A DNA stretch of 64,000 nucleotides from Halorussus vallis. Lineage in GTDB: Archaea; Halobacteriota; Halobacteria; Halobacteriales; Haladaptataceae. Below are positions 43,880-53,896 of this stretch, piece by piece. The stretch is taken from the NCBI RefSeq assembly GCF_024138165.1, contig NZ_CP100000.1:2046001-2110000 (forward strand). Reading direction: 5' to 3'. Under the pieces are notes generated by a model, which was not told the origin of the DNA, made no database searches, and worked only from the letters and a program-made list of their open reading frames with translations. A program made the translations under genes and the position numbers. Each line of letters opens with the position of its first letter. Within the stretch, counting starts at the first letter, position 1.

Positions 43880-44690
43880 CGCGCAGTCGGTCCGACGGAC
43901 GTCGCTCGAACAGTCGGTCGACCATCGCCAGCACCTCGTCGACCTCGGGGCGGTCGTCCGGTCCGTCGCCGCGGTGGACGGCCCAGACGTCGAGTTCGCC
44001 GCGGGCGTCGAGAATCGCCGCCGCGGGAAGCCTGCCCAGCAGGTCGTGGAGGCCGCCGAGTTTCCCCCACCGGGTCGGCTGGCCGTAGTGTTCGCCGACG
44101 GTCTTGTCCTCGTCGGCGACCAGGCCGAACGGGAGGTGGTACTTCTTCTGCCACTTCTCGGCGCGCTCGCAGGGTTCGGGCAGGACCGCCACCGCCGCGG
44201 CGTCGCGGTCCCGGAACTCGCCGTAGCGGTCGGCAACGTCCTCGACCTGCGCGCGACAGCTCTTCGAGCGGTAGTCGCGCAGGAGAAACAAGACGACGGC
44301 GTCGTTCCGCGGGTCGGCGGCCAGGTCCGAGAGCGCGAGGGGGTCGGCCCCGGTGCCGGCGTTCGGCAGTTCGAAGTCGATTTCCGAGACGCCCAGCCGC
44401 CAGTCGCCGGTCCAGATGTCCGAGTCCGACCGCTCGTCGTCCTCGGAGTCGGTCGCGCCCGCCGGGCTGGCGCTCCGACTCTCGCTCCCGCCCTTGATGA
44501 GGCGAAGCACCTTCACGTGGTCGACCTCGACCGTCCGGTCCTCGGGGACCGGACGCCCGTCGACCAGCACCGAAACCTCGTGGGGACTCAACTCGACCTC
44601 GGCCAGCAGGTCGGCGTAGGTCGGCTCCTCGGAGTCCGGAACTTCGAGGTCGTGGCTCCCCTCGCCGACGACCTCGACGATGACGTGCAT
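43869..44690 (-). CDS. SAMP2-like ubiquitin-like modifier fused to a peroxiredoxin-type domain
   Basis: Residues 1-68 read as a full SAMP2-type ubiquitin-like modifier: strand MHVIVEVVGEG, helix TYADLLAEVELSPHEVSVL, then VDGRPVPEDRTVEVDHV and the end KVLRLIKGG with Gly67-Gly68. From memory, Haloferax SAMP2 is 66 residues and ends the same way. Instead of stopping, the frame continues SESRS through an acidic linker (~69-100) into an AhpC/TSA-like domain (~102-260): DFELPNAGTGADPLALSDL, VVLFLLRDYRSKSCRAQ (C145), then VLPEPC (C174) and GLVADEDKTVGEHYGQ. The usual peroxidatic P-x3-T-x2-C is altered (S replaces T). Its 11-nt overlap with the GNAT gene couples them. Processing after the GG is inference. 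Confidence 0.85.
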   Translation of the reverse strand: MHVIVEVVGEGSHDLEVPDSEEPTYADLLAEVELSPHEVSVLVDGRPVPEDRTVEVDHVKVLRLIKGGSESRSASPAGATDSEDDERSDSDIWTGDWRLGVSEIDFELPNAGTGADPLALSDLAADPRNDAVVLFLLRDYRSKSCRAQVEDVADRYGEFRDRDAAAVAVLPEPCERAEKWQKKYHLPFGLVADEDKTVGEHYGQPTRWGKLGGLHDLLGRLPAAAILDARGELDVWAVHRGDGPDDRPEVDEVLAMVDRLFERRPSDRLRDAR

Positions 44691-44788
44691 ACGAGACGTG
44701 TCGACCGCGCGGGGCCTAAGGGTGTCGCTCCCGCCGGCGACCGGACGCGACGGCGGCGACGGGGCCGGCCCTATCCGGGCGACGATAG

Positions 44789-45883
44789 CTACAGCGTCGT
44801 GTCCGAACCGTCCCGAGTCTCCGCGCCCACTTCACCCCGCGGCGCCCGGCGACCCCGATACCGTGTGCGCGCGGCGCGCGCCAGGGCGCCGAAGCCGAGC
44901 AGGAGGACGAGGAACTGGACGAAAGCGCCGAGTATCGGAATCAGGCCGACGAGCGAAACCGCCGCGACCCCCAGCACGAGCGCGACCCACTTGCTCTCGC
45001 CGTCGGCCAGCGAGAGGCCCCAGACGCCGACCGCGTACATGCCGTAGACGGCCGCCACCCAGAGCGTGAGCGCGTAGACGATGGCTCCCGCCAGCGACAG
45101 CGGGATGCCGACGATGGTGATGGCGAGCAACACGAGCAGTATCGGCACCGCGACGAACGCGAGCAGGCCGACGCCGGCCGACCGGAGCGGGTCGTCGGTC
45201 GCGCGGGTCGCGACGTCGGCGGAGAACCGCGGCAGGACGACCAGCAGCGCCGCTCCGAGCAGGAGGTTCGTGACCAGTCCGAAGAGCACGCCCGTCCCGG
45301 TGGGCGTCGGCGGAGTCGGACCGGGTGCGGGTCCGCCGTCGTCGAAGAGGCTCTGGTCCTCGCGGACCGCGCCGGAAATCCGTGCCCCGGGCGCCCGGTC
45401 GAACGTCTCGACGTCGTAGATTACGTCGCCGTTCACGACGGCCGACGGGCCGATGCGGAACTGCTCACCGGCGACGCGCACGTCGCCCCGGACGGTGCCG
45501 TCGAGTTGGGCGTACCCCGCGGAGGCCGACAGCGACCCGCCGACGGTCCCCGACTCGCCGACCACGATGTTGCCGGTCCCGGCCTCGACGTCGCCGGTGA
45601 CGTTGCCCTCGATTCGGACGTTGCCCGCGGCGGTTTCGACGTTCCCCCGGACTGTGGCGGTGTCGGCGACGAGGACGTTCCCCGCGAACGCGGTGAGGTC
45701 GCCTTCGACGGTGCCCCGAATCACGACCGTCCCGCCGACGGCGGTGAGGTCCTCGCTCACCGTCTCGTTCTGCCCGACCACGACCGACCCGCCGGTCCGG
45801 GTTTCGGCCGCGACGGGTGCGGGGACGGCCGCGAGCAACAGGAACGCGGCGAGGGCGACCGCGAGTACGGACTTCCGTCTCAT
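44789..45883 (-). CDS. Bactofilin-like polymer-forming protein with membrane tail
   Basis: The 364-residue protein has a Sec signal ([26 protein letters not shown]). It is followed by a beta-helix of bactofilin/polymer-forming type (~30-180) with six-residue rungs such as [21 protein letters not shown] and [21 protein letters not shown] Pro-rich linker ([15 protein letters not shown]) leads to four or five membrane helices (~205-345) and a basic cytoplasmic tail. It may form a surface or membrane-associated scaffold. The role is inferred by fold only. Confidence 0.8.
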   Translation of the reverse strand: MRRKSVLAVALAAFLLLAAVPAPVAAETRTGGSVVVGQNETVSEDLTAVGGTVVIRGTVEGDLTAFAGNVLVADTATVRGNVETAAGNVRIEGNVTGDVEAGTGNIVVGESGTVGGSLSASAGYAQLDGTVRGDVRVAGEQFRIGPSAVVNGDVIYDVETFDRAPGARISGAVREDQSLFDDGGPAPGPTPPTPTGTGVLFGLVTNLLLGAALLVVLPRFSADVATRATDDPLRSAGVGLLAFVAVPILLVLLAITIVGIPLSLAGAIVYALTLWVAAVYGMYAVGVWGLSLADGESKWVALVLGVAAVSLVGLIPILGAFVQFLVLLLGFGALARAARTRYRGRRAPRGEVGAETRDGSDTTL

Positions 45884-46090
45884 GCCGCCGACATCGGCCG
45901 CCCGACGGATAATAATTGAGACGTTTACGGCGGCCCTCGGCGTTAAGCACTCCGTACCGCCCGAGAACCCGCGTTACCGGATATCGTCCTGCGTTACCGG
46001 ACCTCGTCCGCTCGCGCGGTACGCCCCGATGCCTCTCCGGACCCCCGGGCGACGCTCGTTCCGCCGCCCGCGGGAGTCGACTCTCGCGGG

Positions 46091-46098
46091 CTTTAAGA
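46091..46098 (+). promoter_or_regulatory. TATA-like box for the RFC small subunit gene
   Basis: CTTTAAGA is centred about 28 nt before the ATG at 46122 and supports that start. Confidence 0.45.
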
Positions 46099-46121
46099 CC
46101 GGCAGGTTCCTCGTGTCTCAC

Positions 46122-47129
46122 ATGAGCGACGCCGAGAGCGAGGCCGACGGCGAGGCCGCCCCCGAGGGGACGCCCGGACGCGGCGACATCTGGGTCGAGA
46201 AGTATCGCCCCCAGACGTTGGACGACGTGGCGGGCCACGAGGACATCGTCTCCCGACTGAAGCGGTACGTCGAGCGCAACGACCTGCCGAACCTGCTGTT
46301 CTCCGGACCGGCGGGCGTGGGCAAGACGACGTCGGCGGTGGCAATCGCCAAGCAACTGTACGGCGACGACTGGGAGCAGAACTTCCTCGAACTCAACGCC
46401 TCCGACGAGCGCGGCATCGACGTCGTCCGGGATCGCATCAAGAACTTCGCCCGGTCGTCGTTCGGGGGGTACGACTACCGCATCATCTTCCTGGACGAGG
46501 CCGACTCGCTGACCTCCGACGCCCAGTCGGCGCTCCGCCGGACGATGGAGCAGTTCTCGAACAACACCCGGTTCGTGCTCTCGTGCAACTACTCCAGCAA
46601 GATCATCGACCCCATCCAGTCGCGGTGCGCGACGTTCCGGTTCGGCCCGCTCTCGGAGGAGGCGGTCACCGAGCAGGTGCTGAAGGTCGCGGCCGAAGAG
46701 GGCATCGAGACGACCGAGGACGGCGTCGACGCGCTGGTCTACGCCGCCGACGGCGACATGCGCAAGGCCATCAACGCGCTCCAGGCAGCGGCCGTGATGG
46801 GCGAGGTCGTCGACGAGGAAGCCGTCTTCACCATCACCTCCACGGCGCGCCCGGAGGAGATCGAAGAGATGGTCCGCCACGCGCTGGCGGGCGACTTCAG
46901 CAAGGCCCGCTCGGTCCTCGACGACCTGCTGACCAACAAGGGGATGGCGGGCGGCGACATCATCGACCAGCTCCACCGGTCGGTCTGGGACTTCGACCTG
47001 GACGACGCCGACGCGGTCCGACTGATGGACAAGATCGGCGAGGTCGACTACCGCATTACCGAGGGCGCCAACGAGAAGGTCCAGTTGGAGGCGCTGCTGG
47101 CGTCGCTGTCGCTCGAACACGCCGAGTAA
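46122..47129 (+). CDS. rfcS: Replication factor C small subunit
   Basis: RfcS forms most of the clamp loader that opens PCNA (gene at 12629). The 335-residue protein has an acidic N-terminus, then [16 protein letters not shown], Walker [13 protein letters not shown], Walker [11 protein letters not shown], the arginine-finger motif SRC ([11 protein letters not shown]) and sensor 2 [12 protein letters not shown]. The C-terminal collar domain spans ~235-335. No intein interrupts the gene, although many haloarchaeal rfc genes have one. The ATG at 46122 follows a TATA-like box; a longer upstream frame is antisense to the bactofilin-like gene. Confidence 0.96.
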   Translation: MSDAESEADGEAAPEGTPGRGDIWVEKYRPQTLDDVAGHEDIVSRLKRYVERNDLPNLLFSGPAGVGKTTSAVAIAKQLYGDDWEQNFLELNASDERGIDVVRDRIKNFARSSFGGYDYRIIFLDEADSLTSDAQSALRRTMEQFSNNTRFVLSCNYSSKIIDPIQSRCATFRFGPLSEEAVTEQVLKVAAEEGIETTEDGVDALVYAADGDMRKAINALQAAAVMGEVVDEEAVFTITSTARPEEIEEMVRHALAGDFSKARSVLDDLLTNKGMAGGDIIDQLHRSVWDFDLDDADAVRLMDKIGEVDYRITEGANEKVQLEALLASLSLEHAE

Positions 47130-47388
47130 GCCGGCCGGTGCGTTCGCGCCGGAAACGAATCCCGGCGCCTAACCGCGTTAGCGGGAGTCTGACCCGCGGC
47201 AATCGACCGTTTCGTCGGTTGCATCGGCGGAGTGAACCGTTCGCACGTCCCACTCGCCGCCGCGTCGACACCGTCGATACCGCCTGAAGTGGCGTCTCGG
47301 GCCGAAACGCCCGGATAATCGATGAAAACGGTCGGGAACGGCCGCCTCGCTTATGAGGCCGTCCGTCCTACGACGGAAGGAGAGAACC

Positions 47389-47571
47389 ATGGGACGCTAT
47401 CCGCGACAGGCGAGGGACGCACGGCTGAAGTGCATCGAGTGTAACGCGCCCGTCGTCGAAACCGTCGAGGGGAACTACGCCTGCGTGAAGTGCGGGGGCG
47501 AACCGCTGACCGCGCGGTCCCGGACGACCGACGGGTCGGAAGGACAGACCGCGTCGGCCGCCGACGACTGA
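47389..47571 (+). CDS. Small zinc-ribbon protein
   Basis: This 60-residue protein has a four-cysteine zinc ribbon: C15-x2-C18 (LKCIECNAPVV) and C32-x2-C35 (YACVKCGGEPL). A basic leader MGRYPRQARDARLK precedes it and a Ser/Thr/Asp-rich tail follows. An upstream in-frame ATG would add 12 basic residues; I prefer ATG 47389, which has GGAAGGAG about ten nt upstream. Soluble, possibly RNA- or DNA-binding; no family name is recognised. Confidence 0.7.
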   Translation: MGRYPRQARDARLKCIECNAPVVETVEGNYACVKCGGEPLTARSRTTDGSEGQTASAADD

Positions 47572-47721
47572 TTCGGCCGCCGACGACCGCTCGGACCCCG
47601 GCCGACTCCGCGGAACCCGACCGCTCGCATCGAATACGACCGACGTGAGGCGCGGCCGCCGGGGGTGCCGCGTCCGCGACGGAGGCCAGAACTTTTGTCA
47701 GTCGTTCGCGAATCGAGAGGC

Positions 47722-48546
47722 ATGAGCGACCGCCCTCCGGTTGTCGACGGCGAGCGAGCGACGGATTCCGGCACCGGGGCCGCCATCCGGTCGGAGTCGC
47801 TGACCAAGCGGTACGGCGACGTGACCGCGGTCGACGGCCTCTCGTTCTCGGTCGCCCGCGGGGAGGTGTTCGGCTTCCTCGGGCCGAACGGCGCGGGCAA
47901 GACCACCACGATGCGGATGCTGACGACGCTGACCAAGCCGACCGAGGGCGAGGCGTGGGTGCGGGGCAACCCCGTCACCGACCGCGACGCGGTGGTGCCC
48001 CACCTGGGCTACCTGTCCGAGGAACCGCCCGTCCACGAGGAACTGACCGGCCGCGAGCAACTGGAGTACGTCGCCGGCCTCCGGGACCTCGGCCCCGAAG
48101 TGACTGAGCGAATTGAGGACCTCCTCGTCCGATTCGACCTGGCCGACGACGCCGACGACCGCATCTCGACGTACTCGAAGGGGATGAAACAGAAGACCGC
48201 CCTCATCCAGGCGGTGCTCCACGAACCGACCGTCCTCTTTCTGGACGAACCGACCTCGGGGCTGGACCCGCGGGCGGCCCGCACGGTCCGGGACCTCGTC
48301 GCGGAGTTCAGCGACGAGGGGATGACCGTCTTCCTCTCGACGCACATCCTCCCGGTAGTCGAGGAACTGGCCGACACCGTGGGCGTGTTGAACGACGGCC
48401 GCCTCGTCGCCGAGGGCTCACCCGCGGAGCTGACCCACCGTGCCGAGTCGGGCGAGGAGAGCACGCTCGAAGAGGTGTTCCTCGACGTGACCAGCGAGGA
48501 CCCCTCGGAGTCGCGGGACGGGTTCTCGGAGCGGGCGCGACGATGA
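47722..48546 (+). CDS. ABC-2-type transporter ATPase
   Basis: The 274-residue ATPase energises an ABC exporter of the DrrA/CcmA class. Walker A is LGPNGAGKTTTMRML, the signature motif is STYSKGMKQKTAL (a degenerate YSKGM in place of LSGGQ, common in this class), and Walker B is VLFLDEPTSGLDP. The C-terminal segment LAEGSPAELTHRAESGEESTLEEVFLDVT is typical. Its stop overlaps the ATG of the permease gene by 4 nt (ATGA), so the two form a coupled transporter unit. Substrate unknown. Confidence 0.93.
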   Translation: MSDRPPVVDGERATDSGTGAAIRSESLTKRYGDVTAVDGLSFSVARGEVFGFLGPNGAGKTTTMRMLTTLTKPTEGEAWVRGNPVTDRDAVVPHLGYLSEEPPVHEELTGREQLEYVAGLRDLGPEVTERIEDLLVRFDLADDADDRISTYSKGMKQKTALIQAVLHEPTVLFLDEPTSGLDPRAARTVRDLVAEFSDEGMTVFLSTHILPVVEELADTVGVLNDGRLVAEGSPAELTHRAESGEESTLEEVFLDVTSEDPSESRDGFSERARR

Positions 48547-50258
48547 AGCGGCCGAACCTGACCCACGCCGCGGCCATCGCCCGGGTCGAGTTCGTCCGGA
48601 ACCTGCGAGAGATCCGGAGCAGTTCGACCAAACTGCTCGCGTTCGGGTTCGCGCTGGTGTTCTGGGTCGGCCTGCCGACCGTCGGCGGGGGGTACCTCGC
48701 CTACCGACTCGGCGCGTCGCTCCCGGAGACCCAGTTCCCGGTCCTCGACCTCGTGCGGGGCGCGACCGCCGTCGGGTGGGTCGGCGGCGCGGCCCTGGCG
48801 GCCGCCAGGGCCGCGGGCAAGCGGGGTGAACTCGACGCCGAGGCGGGCATCTTGACGACCGTCCCGGCCCGAGACGCCGCGCTCGGCCTCGAGCTCGCGG
48901 AGTACCTCCGGATGGGTGTCGTCGCCGCGATTCCGGTCGCGGCGGTGTCGGTCGCGCTCGCGGTCGGGTCCGGGTCGGTCGCGCCGCTGGTCGCGGTGCC
49001 CGCGACCGTCGCGGCGCTGCTGGCGGTCGCGCTCTCGCTGGGCTTTCCCCTCGGCATCGGCATCAAGTGGGTGACGCTCCGGACGCCGTGGCTGGCCCGG
49101 AACAAGACGGTGCTGGTCTTCCTGGCGTTCGGACTCTACTTCCTCGCGGTGATGTCCGAGGCGCTCAACGACGCGGTCGCGACCCTCCAGCAGTTGCTCC
49201 GGGACACGCCGCTGGCGTGGTTCGGCGACGCCGGCCTGCTCGGACTGCCGGGCCTCGCGGCGAATCCGGTCCACGCGCTCGGCGCGGCCGCCATGGCGGC
49301 CGCGCTGGTGCCGACGCTGGCGGCCGTCGGCGTCTGGGCGGCGACGACGCTCTGGTACGCCGACCGGGCGCAGGCCGAGACGAAAGAAGAGAGGGAGGGC
49401 GTCGAATCGCGCGAAGGACGGCGGGGGTCCCGGACCGCCTCGCCCTCGCGCGCGACGCGCTCGACTCGCGCGAACGCCGGGAGCGCGGGGTACGCTTCGA
49501 GCGCCGGCCTGGTCGAGCGCGCGCTCTCGAAGGCGGTAGGCCGGCCGACCCGGACCGTGACGCTCGCGGCCTGGCGGCGCATCCGGCGTGCGCCCATCAA
49601 GATACTCTACGTCTCCTACCCGCTGTTCTTCCTCTACGCGCCGCTCCGGGCCGCCTTCGAGTCGGGCGTGCCGTCGTCGCTCCCGGTGCTGGTCGCGCTC
49701 TACGGAACGTGGGCGGTCGGCGCGACGGTGCTGAACCCGCTGGGCGACGAGGGCGCGGTCCTTCCGACGACGCTCCTGTCGGGCGTCGAGGGCCGGGAGT
49801 TCGTCGCCGGGCACGTGCTGTCGGCGGCGCTGGTCGGCGTGCCGGTCGTCGCCGGGGCGACCGCGCTGACCGGCGCGGCCAGTCCGCTCGCGCCGGCGCG
49901 GTGGCTCGCGCTCACGGCACTCAGCGCCCTCCTGGTCGTCGCCGGGTCGGTGCTGGCGGTCGGCGTCGGCGCGCTGTTCCCGCGGTTCGACAGCGTCGAG
50001 GTGTTCCGGAGTCGCGAGGTGCCGATGCCGAGCAAGGGCGCGTTCGCCGTCTACTCGCTCTCGCTGCTGGGCGGGACGGCGGGCGCGGTCGTCGCCGCGA
50101 TTCCGGCGTTCGCGGCGCTCCTCGAGGGAGTACTCGGGATAAACGTCGGCGTCGTCCGCGCGCTCGGCGCCGGGTTGGCGGTCCTGGTCGGCGCGGTCGG
50201 ACCGGTCGCGGCGTACCGCTACGCGACGCGGACGTTCGAGGACTTCGCGTTCGACTGA
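48543..50258 (+). CDS. ABC-type exporter permease
   Basis: This 571-residue integral membrane protein is coupled to the preceding ATPase gene by a 4-nt overlap. It has about twelve hydrophobic helices, for example LLAFGFALVFWVGLPTVGGGYLA near 35-60, VTLRTPWLARNKTVLVFLAF near 175-200, and WLALTALSALLVVAGSVLAVGVG near 455-480. A basic/Glu-rich loop (~280-325) lies in the middle. I cannot assign a named permease family; the context makes it the membrane partner of a two-gene exporter. Confidence 0.82.
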   Translation: MKRPNLTHAAAIARVEFVRNLREIRSSSTKLLAFGFALVFWVGLPTVGGGYLAYRLGASLPETQFPVLDLVRGATAVGWVGGAALAAARAAGKRGELDAEAGILTTVPARDAALGLELAEYLRMGVVAAIPVAAVSVALAVGSGSVAPLVAVPATVAALLAVALSLGFPLGIGIKWVTLRTPWLARNKTVLVFLAFGLYFLAVMSEALNDAVATLQQLLRDTPLAWFGDAGLLGLPGLAANPVHALGAAAMAAALVPTLAAVGVWAATTLWYADRAQAETKEEREGVESREGRRGSRTASPSRATRSTRANAGSAGYASSAGLVERALSKAVGRPTRTVTLAAWRRIRRAPIKILYVSYPLFFLYAPLRAAFESGVPSSLPVLVALYGTWAVGATVLNPLGDEGAVLPTTLLSGVEGREFVAGHVLSAALVGVPVVAGATALTGAASPLAPARWLALTALSALLVVAGSVLAVGVGALFPRFDSVEVFRSREVPMPSKGAFAVYSLSLLGGTAGAVVAAIPAFAALLEGVLGINVGVVRALGAGLAVLVGAVGPVAAYRYATRTFEDFAFD

Positions 50259-50273
50259 GTCGTTCGGGTTCGT

Positions 50274-50573
50274 TCAGTCGAGGGGCCGGACGCGAATCGT
50301 GCCGGCGCTCTCGACGACGACGCGACAGTCGGCGTACTCGAACCCGACGCGGCCGCCGCCCCGGGAAGTCCCGTCGTGTTTCGGCCGGAACAGTCGGTCC
50401 AGACCGTCGGGGTGGACGGCCTCGTGGAGCAGGTCGAGGTCGGTGGTCCCGACGCCTCTGTACTCGGCGACGGCGTCGACGACCGCCTGGGACGCCGGCC
50501 GGGTCCGCGGGTCGAACTCCGTCGCGTACGTCTCGTCGTCGCTGAATTCGTCGGGGGCGTAGCTATCGAACAT
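50274..50573 (-). CDS. HalOD1 domain protein
   Basis: The 99-residue protein is a free-standing HalOD1 (haloarchaeal output) domain. The family pattern is TRPASQAVVDAVAEYRGVGTTDLDLLHEAVHPDGLDRLF followed by GRVGFEYADCRVVVESAGTIRV. Such domains are usually fused to response-regulator receivers or stand alone; the output is unknown. It is convergent with the permease gene, with 15 bp between the stops. Confidence 0.85.
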   Translation of the reverse strand: MFDSYAPDEFSDDETYATEFDPRTRPASQAVVDAVAEYRGVGTTDLDLLHEAVHPDGLDRLFRPKHDGTSRGGGRVGFEYADCRVVVESAGTIRVRPLD

Positions 50574-50796
50574 GGGGTGGAGATGGTTTCTCGGATGCGC
50601 TCGCTGTGTCGTCCGGTCGGCCGACCCGCCGCGGGTCGGCCGACCGCCGTGAGACGCGAATTGCGCCCCGTGACTCGGATAGTCACAACACGTTCGGAAA
50701 TAGCTGACGGCATCGCCGAAAACCCAGGGTAAACCATCGGGAACGTTTGCCGACGGAGGCAACCCGTCGACCGGGCCCCAACCCTCGTTGCGGAAC

Positions 50797-50805
50797 TGTT
50801 TTACC
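50797..50805 (+). promoter_or_regulatory. TATA-like box for alaS
   Basis: CTGTTTTAC is about 26-31 nt before the ATG at 50831, consistent with a leaderless message. The box is the main reason for preferring the short start over an upstream in-frame ATG. Confidence 0.45.
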
Positions 50806-50830
50806 CGTTCGTTGGCGAATTACGAACAAT

Positions 50831-53617
50831 ATGAGTGAACTCGAAGAGGAGTACCGCCTCGATTATTTCGAGGAGAACGACTTCGTTCGCAAGGAGTGCT
50901 CCGAGTGCGGCGACCACTTCTGGACGCGCGACCACGACAGGGAAACCTGCGGGGAACCGCCCTGCGAGACGTATCAGTTCATCGACGACCCCGGCTTCGA
51001 CGAGGAGTACACGCTCGAAGAGATGCGCGAGGCGTTCCTCTCGTTCTTCGAGGAGCACGGCCACGAGCGCATCGACCCCTACCCGGTCGCCGCCAACCGC
51101 TGGCGCGACGACGTCCTGCTCACCCAGGCGTCCATCTACGACTTCCAGCCGCTGGTCACCTCAGGGGAGACGCCGCCGCCGGCCAACCCGTTGACCATCA
51201 GCCAGCCCTGCATCCGGATGCAGGACATCGACAACGTGGGCAAGACCGGACGCCACACGATGGCCTTCGAGATGATGGCCCACCACGCGTTCAACGCCCG
51301 CGAGGAGGTCGGCGACGAGTACGCCTACTCCGGCGAGGTCTACTGGAAGGACGAGACGGTCCAGTACTGCGACGAGTTCTTCGAGTCGATGGGGGCCGAC
51401 GTCGAGGAGATAACCTACATCGAGGACCCGTGGGTGGGCGGCGGCAACGCCGGCCCCGCTATCGAGGTCATCTACAAGGGCGCCGAACTCGCCACGCTGG
51501 TCTTCATGTCGATGGAGCAGGACCCCGACGGCGAGTACGAACTCAAGGACGGCAACCGCTACTCGCCGATGGACACCTACATCGTCGACACCGGCTACGG
51601 CCTCGAACGCTGGACGTGGATGTCCCAGGGGACTCCGACCGTCTACGAGGCCGTCTACCCCGACATGATCGCCTTCCTCAAGGACAACGCGGGCGTCGAG
51701 CACACCGACGAGGAGGAGAAACTCGTCCACCGCGCCTCGAAGTTGGCGGGTCACATGGACATCGACGAGGCCGAGGACATGGAGGCCGCCCGCGACAACA
51801 TCGCCGACCAGTTGGGGGTCTCGACCTCGCGGCTGGAGAATCTGCTCGAACCCCTCGAAGACATCTACGCCATCGCCGACCACTGTCGCACCCTCGCGTA
51901 CATGCTCGGCGACGGCATCGTCCCGAGCAACGTCGGGACGGGCTACCTCGCCCGGATGGTGCTCCGGCGGACCAAGCGCCTCTGCGACAACGTCGGCGTC
52001 GACGCGCCCCTCGACGAACTCGTCGACATGCAGGCCGACCGACTCGGATACAAGAACCGCGACACCATCCGGGACATCGTCCGGACCGAGGTCGAGAAGT
52101 ACCGCGAGACGCTCGAACAGGGCGGTCGACGGGTCCGACGCCTCGCCAGGGAGCACGCCGAGGAGGGCACCAAGATTCCGACCGACGAACTGGTCGAACT
52201 GTACGATTCCCACGGCATCCAACCCGACATGGTCGAGGAGATCGCCGACGAGTTCGGCGCCGATGTCGACGTGCCCGACGACTTCTACAGCGTCGTCGCC
52301 GCCCGCCACGACTCCGGCCAGGCCTTCGAGGAGCAGGAGGAGGAGGACGACCGCCTCGCCGACCTCCCGAAGACCGAGCGCCAGTACTACGAGGACCAGT
52401 TGGGCACCGACTTCGAGGCCGTCATCCTCGACGTCTTCGAGCGCGAGGACGAGGACGGCGAGGAGGTCTACGACGTGGTGCTCAACCAGACGATGTTCTA
52501 CCCCGAGGGCGGTGGCCAGCCCTCCGACCGGGGCACCCTGACCAGCGACGACGCCAGCGTGCAGGTCGAGGACGTCCAGATCCACGACGGCGTCATCCTC
52601 CACCGCACCGACGGCGAACTCGACAAGGGCGACATCGTCCGCGGGCAGATAGACGCCCAGCGCCGCCGTCGGCTGATGCGCCACCACACCGCGACCCACA
52701 TCGTCATCCACGCCGCCCGGCAGGTGCTGGGCGAGCACGTCCGGCAGGCCGGCGCCCAGAAGGGCACCGACAGTTCGCGCATCGACGTGCGCCACTACGA
52801 GCGCATCGACGACGAAACCCGCCGGGAGATAGAGCTGGTCGCCAACGAGATAGTGATGGAGAACACCTCGGTCCAGCAGGAGTGGCCCAACCGTCACGAG
52901 GCCGAGGAGGAGTACGGCTTCGACCTCTACCAGGGCGGCATCCCCGCCGGGATGAACATCCGGCTCATCCACGTCGCCGAGGACGTCCAGGCCTGCGGTG
53001 GGACCCACGTCCGGCGGACCGGCGACGTCGGCACCATCAAGATCCTGAACACCGAGCGCGTCCAGGACGGCGTCGAGCGCATCACCTTCGCCGCCGGCGA
53101 CGCGGCCATCGAGGCGACCCAGCGCACCGAGGCCTCCCTCGCGGAAGCGGCCGAGATTCTGGACGTCTCGCCCGAGGAAGTCCCCGAGACCGCCGAACGG
53201 TTCTTCGAGGAGTGGAAGGCCCGCGGCAAGCAGATAGAGGACCTCAAAGAACAGCTCGCCGAGGCCCGCGCCAGCGGGTCGGCCGGCGGCGAGGAGGTCG
53301 AACTCGACGGCACCACCGCGGTCGTCCAGCGAATCGACGCCGACATGGACGAACTCCGGGCGACCGCCAACGCGCTCGTCGAGGAGGGGAAGGTCGCCGT
53401 GCTCGGCAGCGGGGCCGACGGCGCGACGTTCGTCGTCGCCGTCCCCGACGGCGTCGGCGTCAACGCCGGCGAGGTCGTCGGCGACCTCGCCGCGAAGGTC
53501 GGCGGCGGGGGCGGCGGCCCGCCGGACTTCGCGCAGGGCGGCGGTCCGGACGCCGGCAAACTGGACGAGGCGCTCGAAGACGCGCCGAACGTGCTGAAGC
53601 AGGTCCAGAACGCGTAA
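50831..53617 (+). CDS. alaS: Alanyl-tRNA synthetase (archaeal type)
   Basis: AlaRS charges tRNA-Ala. The 928-residue protein starts with the archaeal zinc-binding extension, seen as [11 protein letters not shown] and CGEPPC. The class-II core follows, with [15 protein letters not shown] and [11 protein letters not shown]. The editing domain has the [13 protein letters not shown] (H-x3-H) and CGGTHVRR metal ligands. The C-Ala domain ends with a Gly-rich [19 protein letters not shown] linker-helix typical of AlaRS. The ATG at 50831 is supported by TTTTAC about 26-30 nt upstream; a longer start would add 28 residues of no known kind. Confidence 0.96.
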   Translation: MSELEEEYRLDYFEENDFVRKECSECGDHFWTRDHDRETCGEPPCETYQFIDDPGFDEEYTLEEMREAFLSFFEEHGHERIDPYPVAANRWRDDVLLTQASIYDFQPLVTSGETPPPANPLTISQPCIRMQDIDNVGKTGRHTMAFEMMAHHAFNAREEVGDEYAYSGEVYWKDETVQYCDEFFESMGADVEEITYIEDPWVGGGNAGPAIEVIYKGAELATLVFMSMEQDPDGEYELKDGNRYSPMDTYIVDTGYGLERWTWMSQGTPTVYEAVYPDMIAFLKDNAGVEHTDEEEKLVHRASKLAGHMDIDEAEDMEAARDNIADQLGVSTSRLENLLEPLEDIYAIADHCRTLAYMLGDGIVPSNVGTGYLARMVLRRTKRLCDNVGVDAPLDELVDMQADRLGYKNRDTIRDIVRTEVEKYRETLEQGGRRVRRLAREHAEEGTKIPTDELVELYDSHGIQPDMVEEIADEFGADVDVPDDFYSVVAARHDSGQAFEEQEEEDDRLADLPKTERQYYEDQLGTDFEAVILDVFEREDEDGEEVYDVVLNQTMFYPEGGGQPSDRGTLTSDDASVQVEDVQIHDGVILHRTDGELDKGDIVRGQIDAQRRRRLMRHHTATHIVIHAARQVLGEHVRQAGAQKGTDSSRIDVRHYERIDDETRREIELVANEIVMENTSVQQEWPNRHEAEEEYGFDLYQGGIPAGMNIRLIHVAEDVQACGGTHVRRTGDVGTIKILNTERVQDGVERITFAAGDAAIEATQRTEASLAEAAEILDVSPEEVPETAERFFEEWKARGKQIEDLKEQLAEARASGSAGGEEVELDGTTAVVQRIDADMDELRATANALVEEGKVAVLGSGADGATFVVAVPDGVGVNAGEVVGDLAAKVGGGGGGPPDFAQGGGPDAGKLDEALEDAPNVLKQVQNA

Positions 53618-53865
53618 TCCCGGAGCCGACCGGCGACCCGTTTTTCTGCCCGCGGTCCGAACCCCCGGAGAGCCACGCCCGCCGCCGTCCGGCGGGTCGC
53701 GGTCGCCGAGTGGTCGTTCGAACTCGAAGTCACCGCGGCCCGAGCGGGCGGCGGCTTCGACTCCGCGGAAGACCGTCGGTGACGCGACCCGAACCGCCCT
53801 TCGTTCTTTCGGGTGTTCGGCGGAGTTATCGAGGGTCGTATGGCGTCGTGCGTAGAAGACGTGCG

Positions 53866-53873
53866 GTTTATCA
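53866..53873 (+). promoter_or_regulatory. TATA-like box for the bat-like regulator gene
   Basis: GGTTTATC is centred about 28 nt before the ATG at 53897; it favours that start over an in-frame codon at 53813. Confidence 0.4.
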
Positions 53874-53896
53874 CTTCTCGGCCGAATCACTCCCGG

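Noticed and set aside
45453-46121. Upstream extension of the RFC small subunit
   Set aside because: It lies antisense to the bactofilin-like gene, and the RFC family start matches the ATG at 46122 with a TATA box.
46122-47129. Intein in RFC small subunit
   Set aside because: The protein is uninterrupted: Walker A, Walker B, SRC and sensor 2 appear in the normal spacing.
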